Assembly: GCA_964534305.1 (NCBI GenBank) | Contig: CAZHPR010000001.1 | Span: forward strand, 41,691 to 105,690 | DNA from: CAZHPR01 sp964534305 | GTDB lineage: Bacteria > Patescibacteriota > Minisyncoccia > Phycocordibacterales > WO2-35-19 | Reading direction: 5' to 3' | Length of the DNA: 64,000 nt | Notes under the pieces: model-generated | The model's database searches: none | Seen by the model: only the letters and a program-made list of their open reading frames with translations | What the model was told of the DNA's origin: nothing | Shown: positions 34,197 through 42,237 of the stretch, piece by piece | Numbering within the stretch: the first letter of the stretch is position 1 | How the letters are laid out: every line of letters starts with the position of its first letter | Program-made: the position numbers and the translations under genes

Positions 34197-34233
34197 AATT
34201 TGGTATTGCATAAGAAACAAAAACACCCAGAAC

Positions 34234-35688
34234 CTACTGGGTGTTTTTGTTTAGACGGTGAAACAAAAATCCAAAGCCAAAATAACAAAGGATAGCAACA
34301 TAATACGGAAACACTCCAACTTTGAGTGTTGCAAAGGTAAGAGAGGAAGAATGCTCAACAACTTTTATGATTATCTCTGTGAGTGTGTACGAGAGTATTC
34401 CAAACGGCCAAGAGAGAATGGTAGAAAATATTCCGACAACAGAAGTTGTGAATCCAAAAAACATAACCACGGGGATTATTGGTAATACCAAAGGATTAAC
34501 AAAAAAAGAAATTATTGAAACTTGACCAGATAAATAAAGAAGCATCGGCAACAAAAATATCTGAACAGAAAAAGTTGTTGAGACAATTTCTCTAATACCA
34601 AATTTCTCCACAAAAATATTTTTTAATTTTGAGTTCAAAATAAAATTAGAAACGAACGGACTAAAAACTATGAGGCCGAGAGTGGCGAGGAAAGATAATT
34701 GAAAAGACGGATCATCAAAGAGGATTGGTGGATTCCAAAGTATCATCAAAAAGGCAGCAACAAAGAGCGACCGCAGAGCACTCTCTGGTCTACCCAGATA
34801 CTTTGCAAGTAGTGCAATAAGAGACATTATAATCGACCTTATTACCGTCGCACCGAGCCCGACCATAACTCCAAACAAAATTACAAATACAGCACCAACA
34901 AAAAATCCTAAATTTCTTCTTCCAAGATAAGAAGCGAGATAGAGTAAAGCTGAAGCGACAATGGTTATATTGTAGCCAGAGAGAACAACTATATGGACAA
35001 GACCCACATCTCTAAATTTGTCGAGCAACTCTGTTCCTAGAGATTGCTTGGCACCAAAAAGTAGGCCCGCCGCAAGAGAGGCATTGGGTTCTGGAACAAC
35101 CTCTTTTATATTAGCAACCAAAAAATTTTTTATAGAAAATATTTTTTTGAAAAAACTATTACCGCTTTTTTCTAGAGTTATTTTGGGTTGATACAAAATA
35201 AAATGTATTTTGTCTTTTGCTAAGTAAGAAACATAATCAAATTCCAAACCTGTATCTGTCGTAAAGTTTTTTGGTAGCGACAATTTACCAGAAATATTTA
35301 CCCTGTCTCCATAGTCAAACTTGAGAGACCGAGAAGATACGACCAACACCCGACTCTCCGAGTGATCAGGTTGCACCACATACCGATAGCTATCATCTCT
35401 CTCGTCTCTCTCTTCAACTATATTTGCTCCAAAGGATACTTCTTTACCCACACTATTATAAAAATATGGATCTACCGTTGCAGCGGCAAAAAACATCCTG
35501 AGCAGTCCAACAAAAAACAATACCGAGATTATAAATAAATTTTTTGTTAAGTTTCTTTTATAAACAATTACAAAAAATAAGGAAACAAAAAATAACAAAC
35601 CAAGAAACAATAAAAAGTATAAGTCCGGATTAAAATATTTTTGAAAAATTATACCAACCAAAAAAGATATTACTGCGTAATATATCAT
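34234..35688 (-). CDS. comEC: ComEC/Rec2 competence channel protein
   Basis: This is a membrane channel for single-stranded DNA uptake. The 484-residue protein has N-terminal TM helices, a DUF4131 OB-like region (SRVLVVSSRSLKFDYGDRVNISGKL), and the Competence domain with LVHIVVLSGYNITIVASALL and GATVIRSIIMSLIALLAKYLGR. It lacks the usual C-terminal beta-lactamase domain, which is encoded separately at 32663. Its start overlaps the end of the RNase HI gene by 4 bp. Confidence 0.93.
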   Translation of the reverse strand: MIYYAVISFLVGIIFQKYFNPDLYFLLFLGLLFFVSLFFVIVYKRNLTKNLFIISVLFFVGLLRMFFAAATVDPYFYNSVGKEVSFGANIVEERDERDDSYRYVVQPDHSESRVLVVSSRSLKFDYGDRVNISGKLSLPKNFTTDTGLEFDYVSYLAKDKIHFILYQPKITLEKSGNSFFKKIFSIKNFLVANIKEVVPEPNASLAAGLLFGAKQSLGTELLDKFRDVGLVHIVVLSGYNITIVASALLYLASYLGRRNLGFFVGAVFVILFGVMVGLGATVIRSIIMSLIALLAKYLGRPESALRSLFVAAFLMILWNPPILFDDPSFQLSFLATLGLIVFSPFVSNFILNSKLKNIFVEKFGIREIVSTTFSVQIFLLPMLLYLSGQVSIISFFVNPLVLPIIPVVMFFGFTTSVVGIFSTILSWPFGILSYTLTEIIIKVVEHSSSLTFATLKVGVFPYYVAILCYFGFGFLFHRLNKNTQ

Positions 35689-36179
35689 TCTTTAAACTTA
35701 TATCCGGATTCATCTCCTTCGTATAGATCAATATGACTACCATCTGCCATGGTGGTTGCAATCTCGTCACACCTTTCGTTGAGTTCGTGCCCCGAGTGGC
35801 CGGCTACTTTTTTCCATTCTACATTTCTCTTTTGTGTCTCTAGAAGTAGCGTCTCCCATAAGTCTTGGTTCAAAACTGGATCTTTGCTTTTTGTCCGCCA
35901 ACCATTTTTTTGCCAAGAATGTACCCACATTGTAATCCCCTTTATCAAATATTCAGAGTCTGAATAAATTTCTATTTCTGAGTTCTCTCCAGTACTCCTT
36001 AGGGATTCTATTGCGGCGATCATCTCCATCCTGTTGTTAGTCGTCCTCTCCTCCCTCCCCCCAAGTTCTTTGATCTGGATACTAGATGCTTGCTGCTCAC
36101 TGCTTATTATTATAGCCCCCCATCCTCCCGGCCCCGGATTGCCCTTGGACGACCCATCAGTGTAAATTCTAATTTTCAT
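35685..36179 (-). CDS. rnhA: Ribonuclease HI
   Basis: The enzyme cleaves RNA in RNA:DNA hybrids. The 164-residue protein shows the four catalytic acids: Asp in YTDGSSKGNPGPGGWG, Glu in NNRMEMIAAIESL, Asp in EIYSDSEYLIKGI and Asp in ERCDEIA. VAGHSGHELNERCD carries the catalytic-loop His. The length is typical. It is translationally coupled to comEC. Confidence 0.96.
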   Translation of the reverse strand: MKIRIYTDGSSKGNPGPGGWGAIIISSEQQASSIQIKELGGREERTTNNRMEMIAAIESLRSTGENSEIEIYSDSEYLIKGITMWVHSWQKNGWRTKSKDPVLNQDLWETLLLETQKRNVEWKKVAGHSGHELNERCDEIATTMADGSHIDLYEGDESGYKFKE

Positions 36180-36262
36180 ACAAAAATATTATCACATAAA
36201 TAATCTTCTTGGTCCCCCGTCCGCTTCGATAAGGCATCCAACAATCCTTATATAAAAAATGG

Positions 36263-36290
36263 TTGCAAAAAATTATATTTGGGTTATAAT
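36263..36290 (+). promoter_or_regulatory. Promoter of a small leaderless transcript
   Basis: TTGCAA (36263-36268), a 16-base spacer and TATAAT (36285-36290). Transcription should start at about the A of the ATG at 36296. Confidence 0.7.
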
Positions 36291-36295
36291 CTTAA

Positions 36296-36433
36296 ATGGA
36301 AAACTCAACAACCTTGATCTCTCGGTTTCCTGATCAAGAGGGGCTCGGAAGAAGAGCGTTCCATAATATAGAGAGATTCTATAGTATACACTACCCAAGT
36401 GGTAGTGACTTGGAAAAGGAAAAAGGCAGGTAG
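36296..36433 (+). CDS. Possible 45-residue leaderless ORF, or small RNA
   Basis: An ORF of 45 codons starts five bases after TATAAT and ends inside a bidirectional terminator. It has no hydrophobic segment (MENSTTLISRFPDQEGLGRR at the start, LEKEKGR at the end). The position of the -10 box matches other leaderless genes here (8280, 17624, 51269, 57723, 59137). The same promoter and terminator could instead make a noncoding RNA of about 160 nt. Confidence 0.4.
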   Translation: MENSTTLISRFPDQEGLGRRAFHNIERFYSIHYPSGSDLEKEKGR

Positions 36434-36464
36434 TCTCCAAACGGTGACCCTGCCTTTAATTTTT
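36422..36464. terminator. Bidirectional terminator
   Basis: AAAGGCAGG (36422-36430) pairs with CCTGCCTTT (36449-36457), and T-rich sequence lies on both sides. It separates the 36296 transcript from the convergent gene 36456-37142. Confidence 0.8.
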
Positions 36465-37142
36465 GCCCGAACCAAACGATCCGGAGAGACGGGAGCTGAA
36501 CCATCGGCGCTCAGACCATCTGACCCTGATTTCCCTTTTCCACTTTTTGTTAAACTCCTTCACTATCTCTTTGTGGACACGGGATTGAAATTCAGGAGAA
36601 ATCTCTGCTGGTCTGTGAGTGTATCTCACCTCAAGTTCATGACGAACAAAACCAGAAACTCGGTACATATACCGATGCGGAAGAATCCACTGCCAAGCAT
36701 CATGCTCAAGCAACTGGCTCAAATCCTGCGCCGGAAAAACAATGAAGTCCAAGGTCCACTTAAGGTATAGAGACTTGTTGCCCCTTGGAATACAGAGCTT
36801 CTCGCAGGCTTCGAGGAGAAATCTTATCCTGCTAAAAAAGTTCTGTTTTGCAAAACAACTCCTCGAGTCTCTAAAAAGATTGAGCCGAACCTGCTTAAAT
36901 GTCTCCTGAAATTCGTACTTATCAGCAAACAACGACTCGTTTCCCAAAGAAAGATCATGGTAGTGACTCAATGTCTTTTTGAATCGATATAAGGATACAA
37001 CTATCATCCTCACATCATCATCGTCAAGCGAAAAGTCTGAGACCATCTTGCTTAGGATACGAGCCTCAGCAGAACTCATGCTGGCAACCATTGCTTCGTG
37101 AGAAACATTGGTGCCAACAAGCACATCGATCAATGTCTCCAC
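36456..37142 (-). CDS. Hypothetical basic, mostly helical protein
   Basis: I do not recognise this 228-residue protein. It starts at GTG 37142, supported by GGAGG six bases upstream and a TTGATT-17-TATAGT promoter. It is rich in aromatic and charged residues, and the C-terminus is strongly basic (FNKKWKREIRVRWSERRWFS), suggesting nucleic-acid contact. It belongs to the strong-SD accessory class. Confidence 0.65.
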   Translation of the reverse strand: METLIDVLVGTNVSHEAMVASMSSAEARILSKMVSDFSLDDDDVRMIVVSLYRFKKTLSHYHDLSLGNESLFADKYEFQETFKQVRLNLFRDSRSCFAKQNFFSRIRFLLEACEKLCIPRGNKSLYLKWTLDFIVFPAQDLSQLLEHDAWQWILPHRYMYRVSGFVRHELEVRYTHRPAEISPEFQSRVHKEIVKEFNKKWKREIRVRWSERRWFSSRLSGSFGSGKN

Positions 37143-37160
37143 GAAACACCTCCATTTAAA

Positions 37161-37189
37161 ACTATAACATTATTACTAGAAAAAATCAA
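37161..37189 (-). promoter_or_regulatory. Promoter of the 36456 gene, within the recJ 3' end
   Basis: On the minus strand TTGATT (37184-37189) and TATAGT (37161-37166) are 17 bases apart. The -35 box overlaps the last codons of recJ. Confidence 0.65.
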
Positions 37190-38852
37190 CAATACGAAGG
37201 CGGACTTCTGGGTGATCACCACGCCAGAAAGATAACTCAATTTGAGCGCAAACGTTGGTAGAAATGCCTTCTTTTAGACTATCCCCCCACGAATCAGGAT
37301 TGGAGAAAAAGGAAATCGCCTTTACTGTCTTGCTTCCATCTCTAAGGGTAATCGAGAGGTGGTCTTTGTTCTTGCCAAACCGTTCTACCCTCTCTGGCAA
37401 AACGTTATAAAAAACAAACTTCGGCTTTTCGTTGCCGACCCCAAACGGCGCCAGTCTATTTATCATCTCAGCAGTTTGTATATTTACATCTTTTAGTCTC
37501 AGCTCAAGATCAACTATTTCCTCTGTTTCGGATTTTAATATATGAGTACCCGCCTCAACTAAGTTGCTTTCCAAATTATGAATGGCCTCTTCAGAAATTG
37601 AGAACCCACCAGAGAGTTTGTGACCACCAAATTCTATAAAACTTGTCTTTGTCCTCTCCATAAGGGCAACGAGATCTGTAGAACCATCTGATCGGCAAGA
37701 ACCTTTTATCACCATACCGCTCTCCCTACCCCAAACAAAAACCGGTCTTTTGTATTCTTCTGATATAGAGTTTGCAGCAAGTCCCAAAAGAGAAGGTCTC
37801 CAGTCTACATTGCCTACAACTATAACAGACTTCTCACCCTCACTTTCAAACCTATTTTTTAAAGTATGTTTTATTTCTTTTACTATAGCAGCGACAATAC
37901 CCTTTCTCTCATTGTTTAGTTTTTCAAGATGCTTTGCAATACCTTCCGCCTCTGCTTCATTCTCTACAACCAACAAATCAAAGGCGTCCCGAGGTTTACC
38001 CATACGAGAGGCAGCATTTATTCTAGGAGTTATGAGAAAACCGATATCATCTTCGTTTATATTTTTTGAATTTATATTGAGCGTTTTGTAGAGCTTTCTG
38101 AGCCCCGGACGCTTTGTCTTACCAAGTACTTTTAGCCCAAAGTGAGCCAGAGCTCTGTTTTCACCAAGAAGTGGTACCATATCAGAAAGGGTTGCAATAC
38201 CAACTAAATCAAGCAACCACTTCTCCTGTCCTTCTTTAAGCAAACCTCTTTTTTTTATTAAAATTGCCTGAATTAATTTCCAAACAATCCCAGACCCACA
38301 AAGAAAATTTTCTGGATACTTTGAATCTGGCATCTTATGGTTCACTATTGCAAAAGCATCTGGCAATGACTCCCCGGCCTCGTGATGGTCTGTGATTATT
38401 ACTTCTAGGCCCAACTTATTTACATGGTCTACCTCCTCGACATCTCTTATTCCGCAATCTACTGTTATCATAAGCTGGACTCCTGAACTTGCGATTTCTG
38501 CAACTCCTTCACTGTTTAAACCATAACCTTCTTCGTGCCGGTGAGGGATGTAGTTTATAAAATTATTAAATCCGATCAACTTAAAAAAATCATGGAGAAG
38601 AGCTCCTCCTGGAATACCGTCCGCATCATAATCACTCCAAATACAAATCTTTTGATTACTATCTATTGCAAAGATTATCCTATCAACCGCTCTTTCCATA
38701 TCTGGCAAAAGAAACGGATCGTGTAGGTGGTCATCAAAGTCGGGGTTTAGAAACTTACTTTTCTGCTCTGCGGTTTCTATCCCTCGGTTATACAGAAGTT
38801 GATCCACCAAGTCTGTGTATTTGCTTTCTTTGACTGAGTATTTTTTTGGCAT
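37176..38852 (-). CDS. recJ: Single-stranded-DNA-specific exonuclease RecJ
   Basis: This is a 5'-3' ssDNA exonuclease of the DHH family. From ATG 38852 the protein has 558 residues: DYDADGIPGGALLHDFF (motif I), ITVDCGI, VIITDHHEAG (DHH), INAASRMGKP, and the DHHA1 region with GNVDWRPSLLGLAANSI and FGGHKLSGGFSI, then an OB domain. A longer in-frame reading to 39188 would run across the divergent HIT gene and is rejected. The start is 23 bp from the HIT start. Confidence 0.95.
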   Translation of the reverse strand: MPKKYSVKESKYTDLVDQLLYNRGIETAEQKSKFLNPDFDDHLHDPFLLPDMERAVDRIIFAIDSNQKICIWSDYDADGIPGGALLHDFFKLIGFNNFINYIPHRHEEGYGLNSEGVAEIASSGVQLMITVDCGIRDVEEVDHVNKLGLEVIITDHHEAGESLPDAFAIVNHKMPDSKYPENFLCGSGIVWKLIQAILIKKRGLLKEGQEKWLLDLVGIATLSDMVPLLGENRALAHFGLKVLGKTKRPGLRKLYKTLNINSKNINEDDIGFLITPRINAASRMGKPRDAFDLLVVENEAEAEGIAKHLEKLNNERKGIVAAIVKEIKHTLKNRFESEGEKSVIVVGNVDWRPSLLGLAANSISEEYKRPVFVWGRESGMVIKGSCRSDGSTDLVALMERTKTSFIEFGGHKLSGGFSISEEAIHNLESNLVEAGTHILKSETEEIVDLELRLKDVNIQTAEMINRLAPFGVGNEKPKFVFYNVLPERVERFGKNKDHLSITLRDGSKTVKAISFFSNPDSWGDSLKEGISTNVCAQIELSFWRGDHPEVRLRIVDFF

Positions 38853-38875
38853 AAAAAAGATGATACCATAATGCC

Positions 38876-39256
38876 ATGAATAACTGCATTTTTTGCAAAA
38901 TAGTAAAAAAAGAGATACCAGCCCATATTGTCTACGAAGACAATAATTTCTTGGCCTTTCTTGATATAAACCCAACTTCTCCTGGACATGTACAAGTAAT
39001 TCCCAAAGAGCATCACAGATGGGTTTGGGACGTTCCAAATATCGGTGAATATTTCGAAATAGTAAGAAAAATAGCAAAGGCACAACAAAAAGCCTTTGGT
39101 ACAGATTGGATACTTTCAAAAATAGTCGGTGAGGATGTAGAGCACGCCCACATCTGGGTCTTTCCTGGCTCGTCGGCAGGCGGACCAAACAAAGAAATAA
39201 AAGCAGATCTCAAAGATTTTGAAACAAACAAAAATAAAATTATAGAGAATTTATAG
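38876..39256 (+). CDS. HIT-family hydrolase
   Basis: The 126-residue protein has the HIT fold: CIFCKIVKKEIPAHIVYED with the zinc Cys pair, NPTSPGHVQVIPKEHH and VEHAHIWVFPG. The signature H-x-H-x-H is H90-A-H92-I-W94: the nucleophilic central His is kept and the third His is Trp. HIT proteins hydrolyse nucleoside phosphoramidates or dinucleoside polyphosphates; the substrate here is unknown. Confidence 0.9.
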   Translation: MNNCIFCKIVKKEIPAHIVYEDNNFLAFLDINPTSPGHVQVIPKEHHRWVWDVPNIGEYFEIVRKIAKAQQKAFGTDWILSKIVGEDVEHAHIWVFPGSSAGGPNKEIKADLKDFETNKNKIIENL

Positions 39257-39273
39257 TGATTTCTTTTTTATTT

Positions 39274-40236
39274 TTAATCTAACGCTTCGATTCCAGGGAG
39301 GGTCCCATTGGCAAGGAAGTCGAGCATGGCGCCGCCAGCAGTCGAGACGAAGGTAAATTTGTCTTCTATATTAAGTTCTTTGATAGCCGAGAGAGTATCT
39401 CCACCGCCCACTATCACCTCCACTTTTTCATGTAATTCTGCTAGTCCTTGGGCAAGGGCTTTGGTCCCCTCAGTATATCCATTTTCATAATTACCCAAAG
39501 GGCCGTTCCACAAAACAAATTTAGAGACTCTCGCCTTTTCTAAAATAAGATCAACAGTTGGCAAATCGGCATCGAGAGCTGAGTAATCACAGAGAGGAAA
39601 AAATATTTTAGGATTGGAAGAAAGTTTGGGGTCTTTCGAAGCCGGTAGAGCAAGAGTGCCCCCAACAAACACTACATCCGCAATATCTAAAAACTTTTCT
39701 AAAAGTGGAATCTTGGTCTCAAGTTTTGCACCACCAAGTATAAACAGAAATGGGTGGAGCGGATTAAAGGCTTTTGAAAGATTCTCTACTTCTTTCATAA
39801 AATTTATTCCTGCATACTTTTCACTCATAAAATTTGGTACTCCCACTACTGAAGCATGGCTTCGGTGAGAAACCGAAAACGCTTCATTAACATAAATCTC
39901 CCCCTGAGCAGCGAGCTCTTTTGCAAAACTTTCATCGTTTTCTTCTTCTCTACTATCTATTCTTAGATTTGGCAAAAATTCTACGTGTGTTTTTAAAATA
40001 GGAAATTTGTTTTTTGCATATTCAAAAACCGGATCCATAGATTCTCCTGCCCTACCAAAATGGCTCATCAAAACAACCTTGCCATTATTATCCAGTATAT
40101 ATTTTATTGTTTCTAATGAGGCAAAAATCCTTGAATCATCAGAAACCCTACCGTTTTTATCTACTGGCACATTCCAATCAACTCGGAGTAATACCCTTTT
40201 ACCATCAAAATTTTTGACTGAAGTTATTGGCTTCAT
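39274..40236 (-). CDS. pgk: Phosphoglycerate kinase, compact form
   Basis: This glycolytic kinase makes ATP from 1,3-bisphosphoglycerate. The N-terminal RVDWNVPVDKNGRVSDDSRI, SHFGR, NEAFSVSHRSHASVVGVP and LGGAKLETKIPLL are present. The C-terminal half has LWNGPLGNYE, VGGGDTLSAI and VSTAGGAMLDFLANGTLPGIEAL. At 320 residues it is about 70 shorter than usual, with loops lost mainly in the N-domain and between the domains. All substrate-binding motifs seem to be kept. It is separated from tpiA by a DUF559 unit. Confidence 0.93.
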   Translation of the reverse strand: MKPITSVKNFDGKRVLLRVDWNVPVDKNGRVSDDSRIFASLETIKYILDNNGKVVLMSHFGRAGESMDPVFEYAKNKFPILKTHVEFLPNLRIDSREEENDESFAKELAAQGEIYVNEAFSVSHRSHASVVGVPNFMSEKYAGINFMKEVENLSKAFNPLHPFLFILGGAKLETKIPLLEKFLDIADVVFVGGTLALPASKDPKLSSNPKIFFPLCDYSALDADLPTVDLILEKARVSKFVLWNGPLGNYENGYTEGTKALAQGLAELHEKVEVIVGGGDTLSAIKELNIEDKFTFVSTAGGAMLDFLANGTLPGIEALD

Positions 40237-40316
40237 ACTTTATATTTTAGCAGATTAATAACTCACCCCCTATCCCCCTCTCTTACAACAAGAGAGGGGG
40301 GACCAAAAAATACAAT

Positions 40317-40877
40317 CTATTTCTGATTAAAATACTCTGGAATCTCATTTGCTTTAATAATAATCCTGTTTGGGAACATATTTCGTAGCTCATCCACCAA
40401 GGGATAAAATTTTGTGTTAACCACTAAAGATCCTACATTAATTTTAAACAAACCTGTTTCGTCTGGTCTTTGTGGTTTTCCACCTGGAAATGGGTTGTCT
40501 TTTTCTAAAACAACTAAAAAATTACACTGGGTCATAAATCCTCCAAACATACCGCCTAATTTTCCAACGTCTCCTTTTATTCCACCATTTGAAAGAATGT
40601 TCAGAGCTGCTGTTACCCATTCAAGGTCTCTACCCCTAGTAATTCCGTGTGCCAAATAATTATTTAAAACTTCTGTTGGTATATCTCTCAGATAATAGTC
40701 AATGGCATTTTGATACCTTTCGGTTGCAAAAGGAGGATTCCATCCGTTTACATCTTGATTAGCTTGAGCTGTTATTTCGGCATCGTATTTTTCAAGTAGC
40801 TCCTGAGCCACTTTCTCAGATTCCCCAAAAGGGACGAATTCTTGTTTTGGTTGTGGGTTTTGTGGTTGATTTTCCAT
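40317..40877 (-). CDS. Hypothetical protein, cargo of unit 1
   Basis: I do not recognise this 186-residue protein. It has a Gln/Pro-rich N-terminus, a helical region (residues about 20-100) and a C-terminal alpha/beta-like stretch (GSLVVNTKFYPLVDELRNMF). There is no signal or TM segment. It lies inside the inverted-repeat unit, directly downstream of the DUF559 gene. Confidence 0.65.
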   Translation of the reverse strand: MENQPQNPQPKQEFVPFGESEKVAQELLEKYDAEITAQANQDVNGWNPPFATERYQNAIDYYLRDIPTEVLNNYLAHGITRGRDLEWVTAALNILSNGGIKGDVGKLGGMFGGFMTQCNFLVVLEKDNPFPGGKPQRPDETGLFKINVGSLVVNTKFYPLVDELRNMFPNRIIIKANEIPEYFNQK

Positions 40878-40900
40878 ATTATCCAGGCCGCTAATTATTC

Positions 40901-41251
40901 TTATAATTTTAATTCTGTACTTCTTCTGATATTTTCTAAAACTTTATCCAAGTTGTTTAAAATATCATTATTCCAAAATCTTATAGTTCTTATATCTTTA
41001 TCTTTTAAAAAGTCCTCGCGTTCTTGGTCGTATTCTACAGCACTTTTATGTTGTTCACCATCTAGTTCTATCGCAAGTCTTTTTTCTGCACAAAAGAAAT
41101 CTAGTATATACGGGCCTGCACTATATTGTCTTAAAAATTTTAAATTGTTTACTTGTCTGTTCCTAATTTTTGACCAAAGGAGTCTTTCTGCTTCAGTTTG
41201 ATTTGACCTGAGTTCACGTCGTCGCTCTAGTTGGTTTTGGTCGTTATACAT
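40901..41251 (-). CDS. DUF559 nuclease-domain protein, copy 1
   Basis: The 116-residue reading from MYNDQNQLERRRELRSNQTE has the DUF559 core: AERLLWSKIRNRQ, FLRQYSAGPYILDFFCAEKR, LAIELDGEQH and IRTIRFWNND. An upstream in-frame start (41335) would encode 28 repeat-derived residues and is not preferred. All residues up to RFWNN are identical to the 47868 copy; the last 20 or so differ completely. This sharp boundary coincides with the end of the 465-bp identical segment. Confidence 0.8.
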   Translation of the reverse strand: MYNDQNQLERRRELRSNQTEAERLLWSKIRNRQVNNLKFLRQYSAGPYILDFFCAEKRLAIELDGEQHKSAVEYDQEREDFLKDKDIRTIRFWNNDILNNLDKVLENIRRSTELKL

Positions 41252-41429
41252 ATTTGTATGATTCCGGTTTCCCCCTTGTTGTAAGGGGTGAGAATGCGCA
41301 GTATTCGCAAGACTTTTTGAGATATTTTTATGCAATTAAAATATCCAAAAAGTGTACAGTCCTTGTAAGGGATTAGGGGGGTTATTCCCCCTATCTTGTT
41401 GTAAGAGAGGGGTTAGGGGGTGAGTTATT
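40965..41429 (-). repeat. 465-bp segment identical to 47935-48399
   Basis: Base-by-base comparison shows no mismatch or indel over 465 bp. The segment covers most of the DUF559 gene, its leader with two palindromes, and the right repeat arm. Identity stops inside the DUF559 3' end on one side and one base after the repeat terminus on the other. Confidence 0.95.
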
Positions 41430-42192
41430 TTACATCCACACTTTTCAAAATTTCTGGAAACTCTTCTTTTTTTAGTGAAGCATGACCAACAAGAAATCCT
41501 TCTACATTACCGTAGTCTATTATGGCTCTAGCATTCGGGGCCTCAACAGCAGCTCCATAGAGGATACGCACAGAAGAAGCAATATCTTTACCAAACAATT
41601 CACCCAAAGATTTTCTGATAAAAAGGACTGTCTCGTGTATATCAGTTGGACTCATTGCTTCTCTATAAGATTTTCCTATCGTCCAGACCGGCTCATAGGC
41701 GATAATAAGTCCCAACATATATTTCTTTTGTAAGCCGGAGATAGAATTTTTAAGTTGTTCTTTTAAGAACTCGAGATGACTTCCTTCTCTATCTCTAACA
41801 CTTTCCCCGATACACAGGATTGGAGTAAGACCAGCTTCAAACACTGACTCTAATTTTTTGTTTATTATTTTATTATCCTCACCCATTGCCCTCCTCTCAG
41901 AGTGCCCGACCAAAACAAACCTAACTCCCAAATCTTTGAGCATTTGATTGCTCACTTCCCCAGTAAAGGCGCCCTTTTCTTCAAAATACGAGTTTTGTGC
42001 TGTAATAAATAGATTTTTAGGTCTGCTTATTTTTGACAACAGCCCAAGATACACAAAAGGAGGAGCGACCAAAACCTCTGTATTTTTGAGTACTGAGGCG
42101 GTCTTTTTTGTAAAATTAAATATACTTTTTGCTTCTTCAAGAGAACTCGGGTTCATCTTCCAATTTGCTATAACTATATTTTTCTTTTTCAT
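41425..42192 (-). CDS. tpiA: Triosephosphate isomerase
   Basis: The enzyme interconverts DHAP and GAP. The 255-residue TIM barrel has NWKMNPSSLEEA (catalytic Lys), VGHSERRAMGED (catalytic His), AYEPVWTIGKS (catalytic Glu) and YGAAVEAPNAR near the phosphate loop, then VEGFLVGHASLKKEEF. Its stop codon TAA (41425-41427) lies within the terminal bases of the adjacent unit. Confidence 0.97.
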   Translation of the reverse strand: MKKKNIVIANWKMNPSSLEEAKSIFNFTKKTASVLKNTEVLVAPPFVYLGLLSKISRPKNLFITAQNSYFEEKGAFTGEVSNQMLKDLGVRFVLVGHSERRAMGEDNKIINKKLESVFEAGLTPILCIGESVRDREGSHLEFLKEQLKNSISGLQKKYMLGLIIAYEPVWTIGKSYREAMSPTDIHETVLFIRKSLGELFGKDIASSVRILYGAAVEAPNARAIIDYGNVEGFLVGHASLKKEEFPEILKSVDVK

Positions 42193-42237
42193 AATCGCAT
42201 TATAACAATAAAAACAAAAAGCGGGGATAGCGGTTTT

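Larger units (their letters stand above)
40257..41429. mobile_element. DUF559 unit 1 (with hypothetical cargo), between tpiA and pgk
   Basis: The left arm (40257-40302) starts AATAACTCACCCCCT and contains CCCCTCTCTTACAACAAGAG. The right arm (41361-41429) is the inverted copy and ends GGTGAGTTATT. Inside are a DUF559 gene and a gene of unknown function, both on the host operon strand. The last bases of the right arm supply the tpiA stop codon. No clear target-site duplication is visible. Confidence 0.65.

Noticed and set aside
37176..39188. RecJ with a 112-residue N-terminal extension
   Set aside because: The extension would lie on the opposite strand of the HIT gene, is low-complexity and hydrophobic in a way typical of antisense reading, and the family start is at 38852.
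40901..41335. Longer DUF559 proteins starting MHKNISKSL (also 48305)
   Set aside because: The extra 28 residues are encoded by the palindromic leader of the unit. The start at MYNDQNQ matches the domain edge, and the first DUF559 gene begins at the equivalent place.
40257..41429. Target-site duplications flanking the DUF559 units
   Set aside because: Flanks outside the AATAACTCAC termini (AGCAGATT / TTACATCC; and TAGAATATGT / CCGAAACC in unit 2) share no direct repeat beyond chance.
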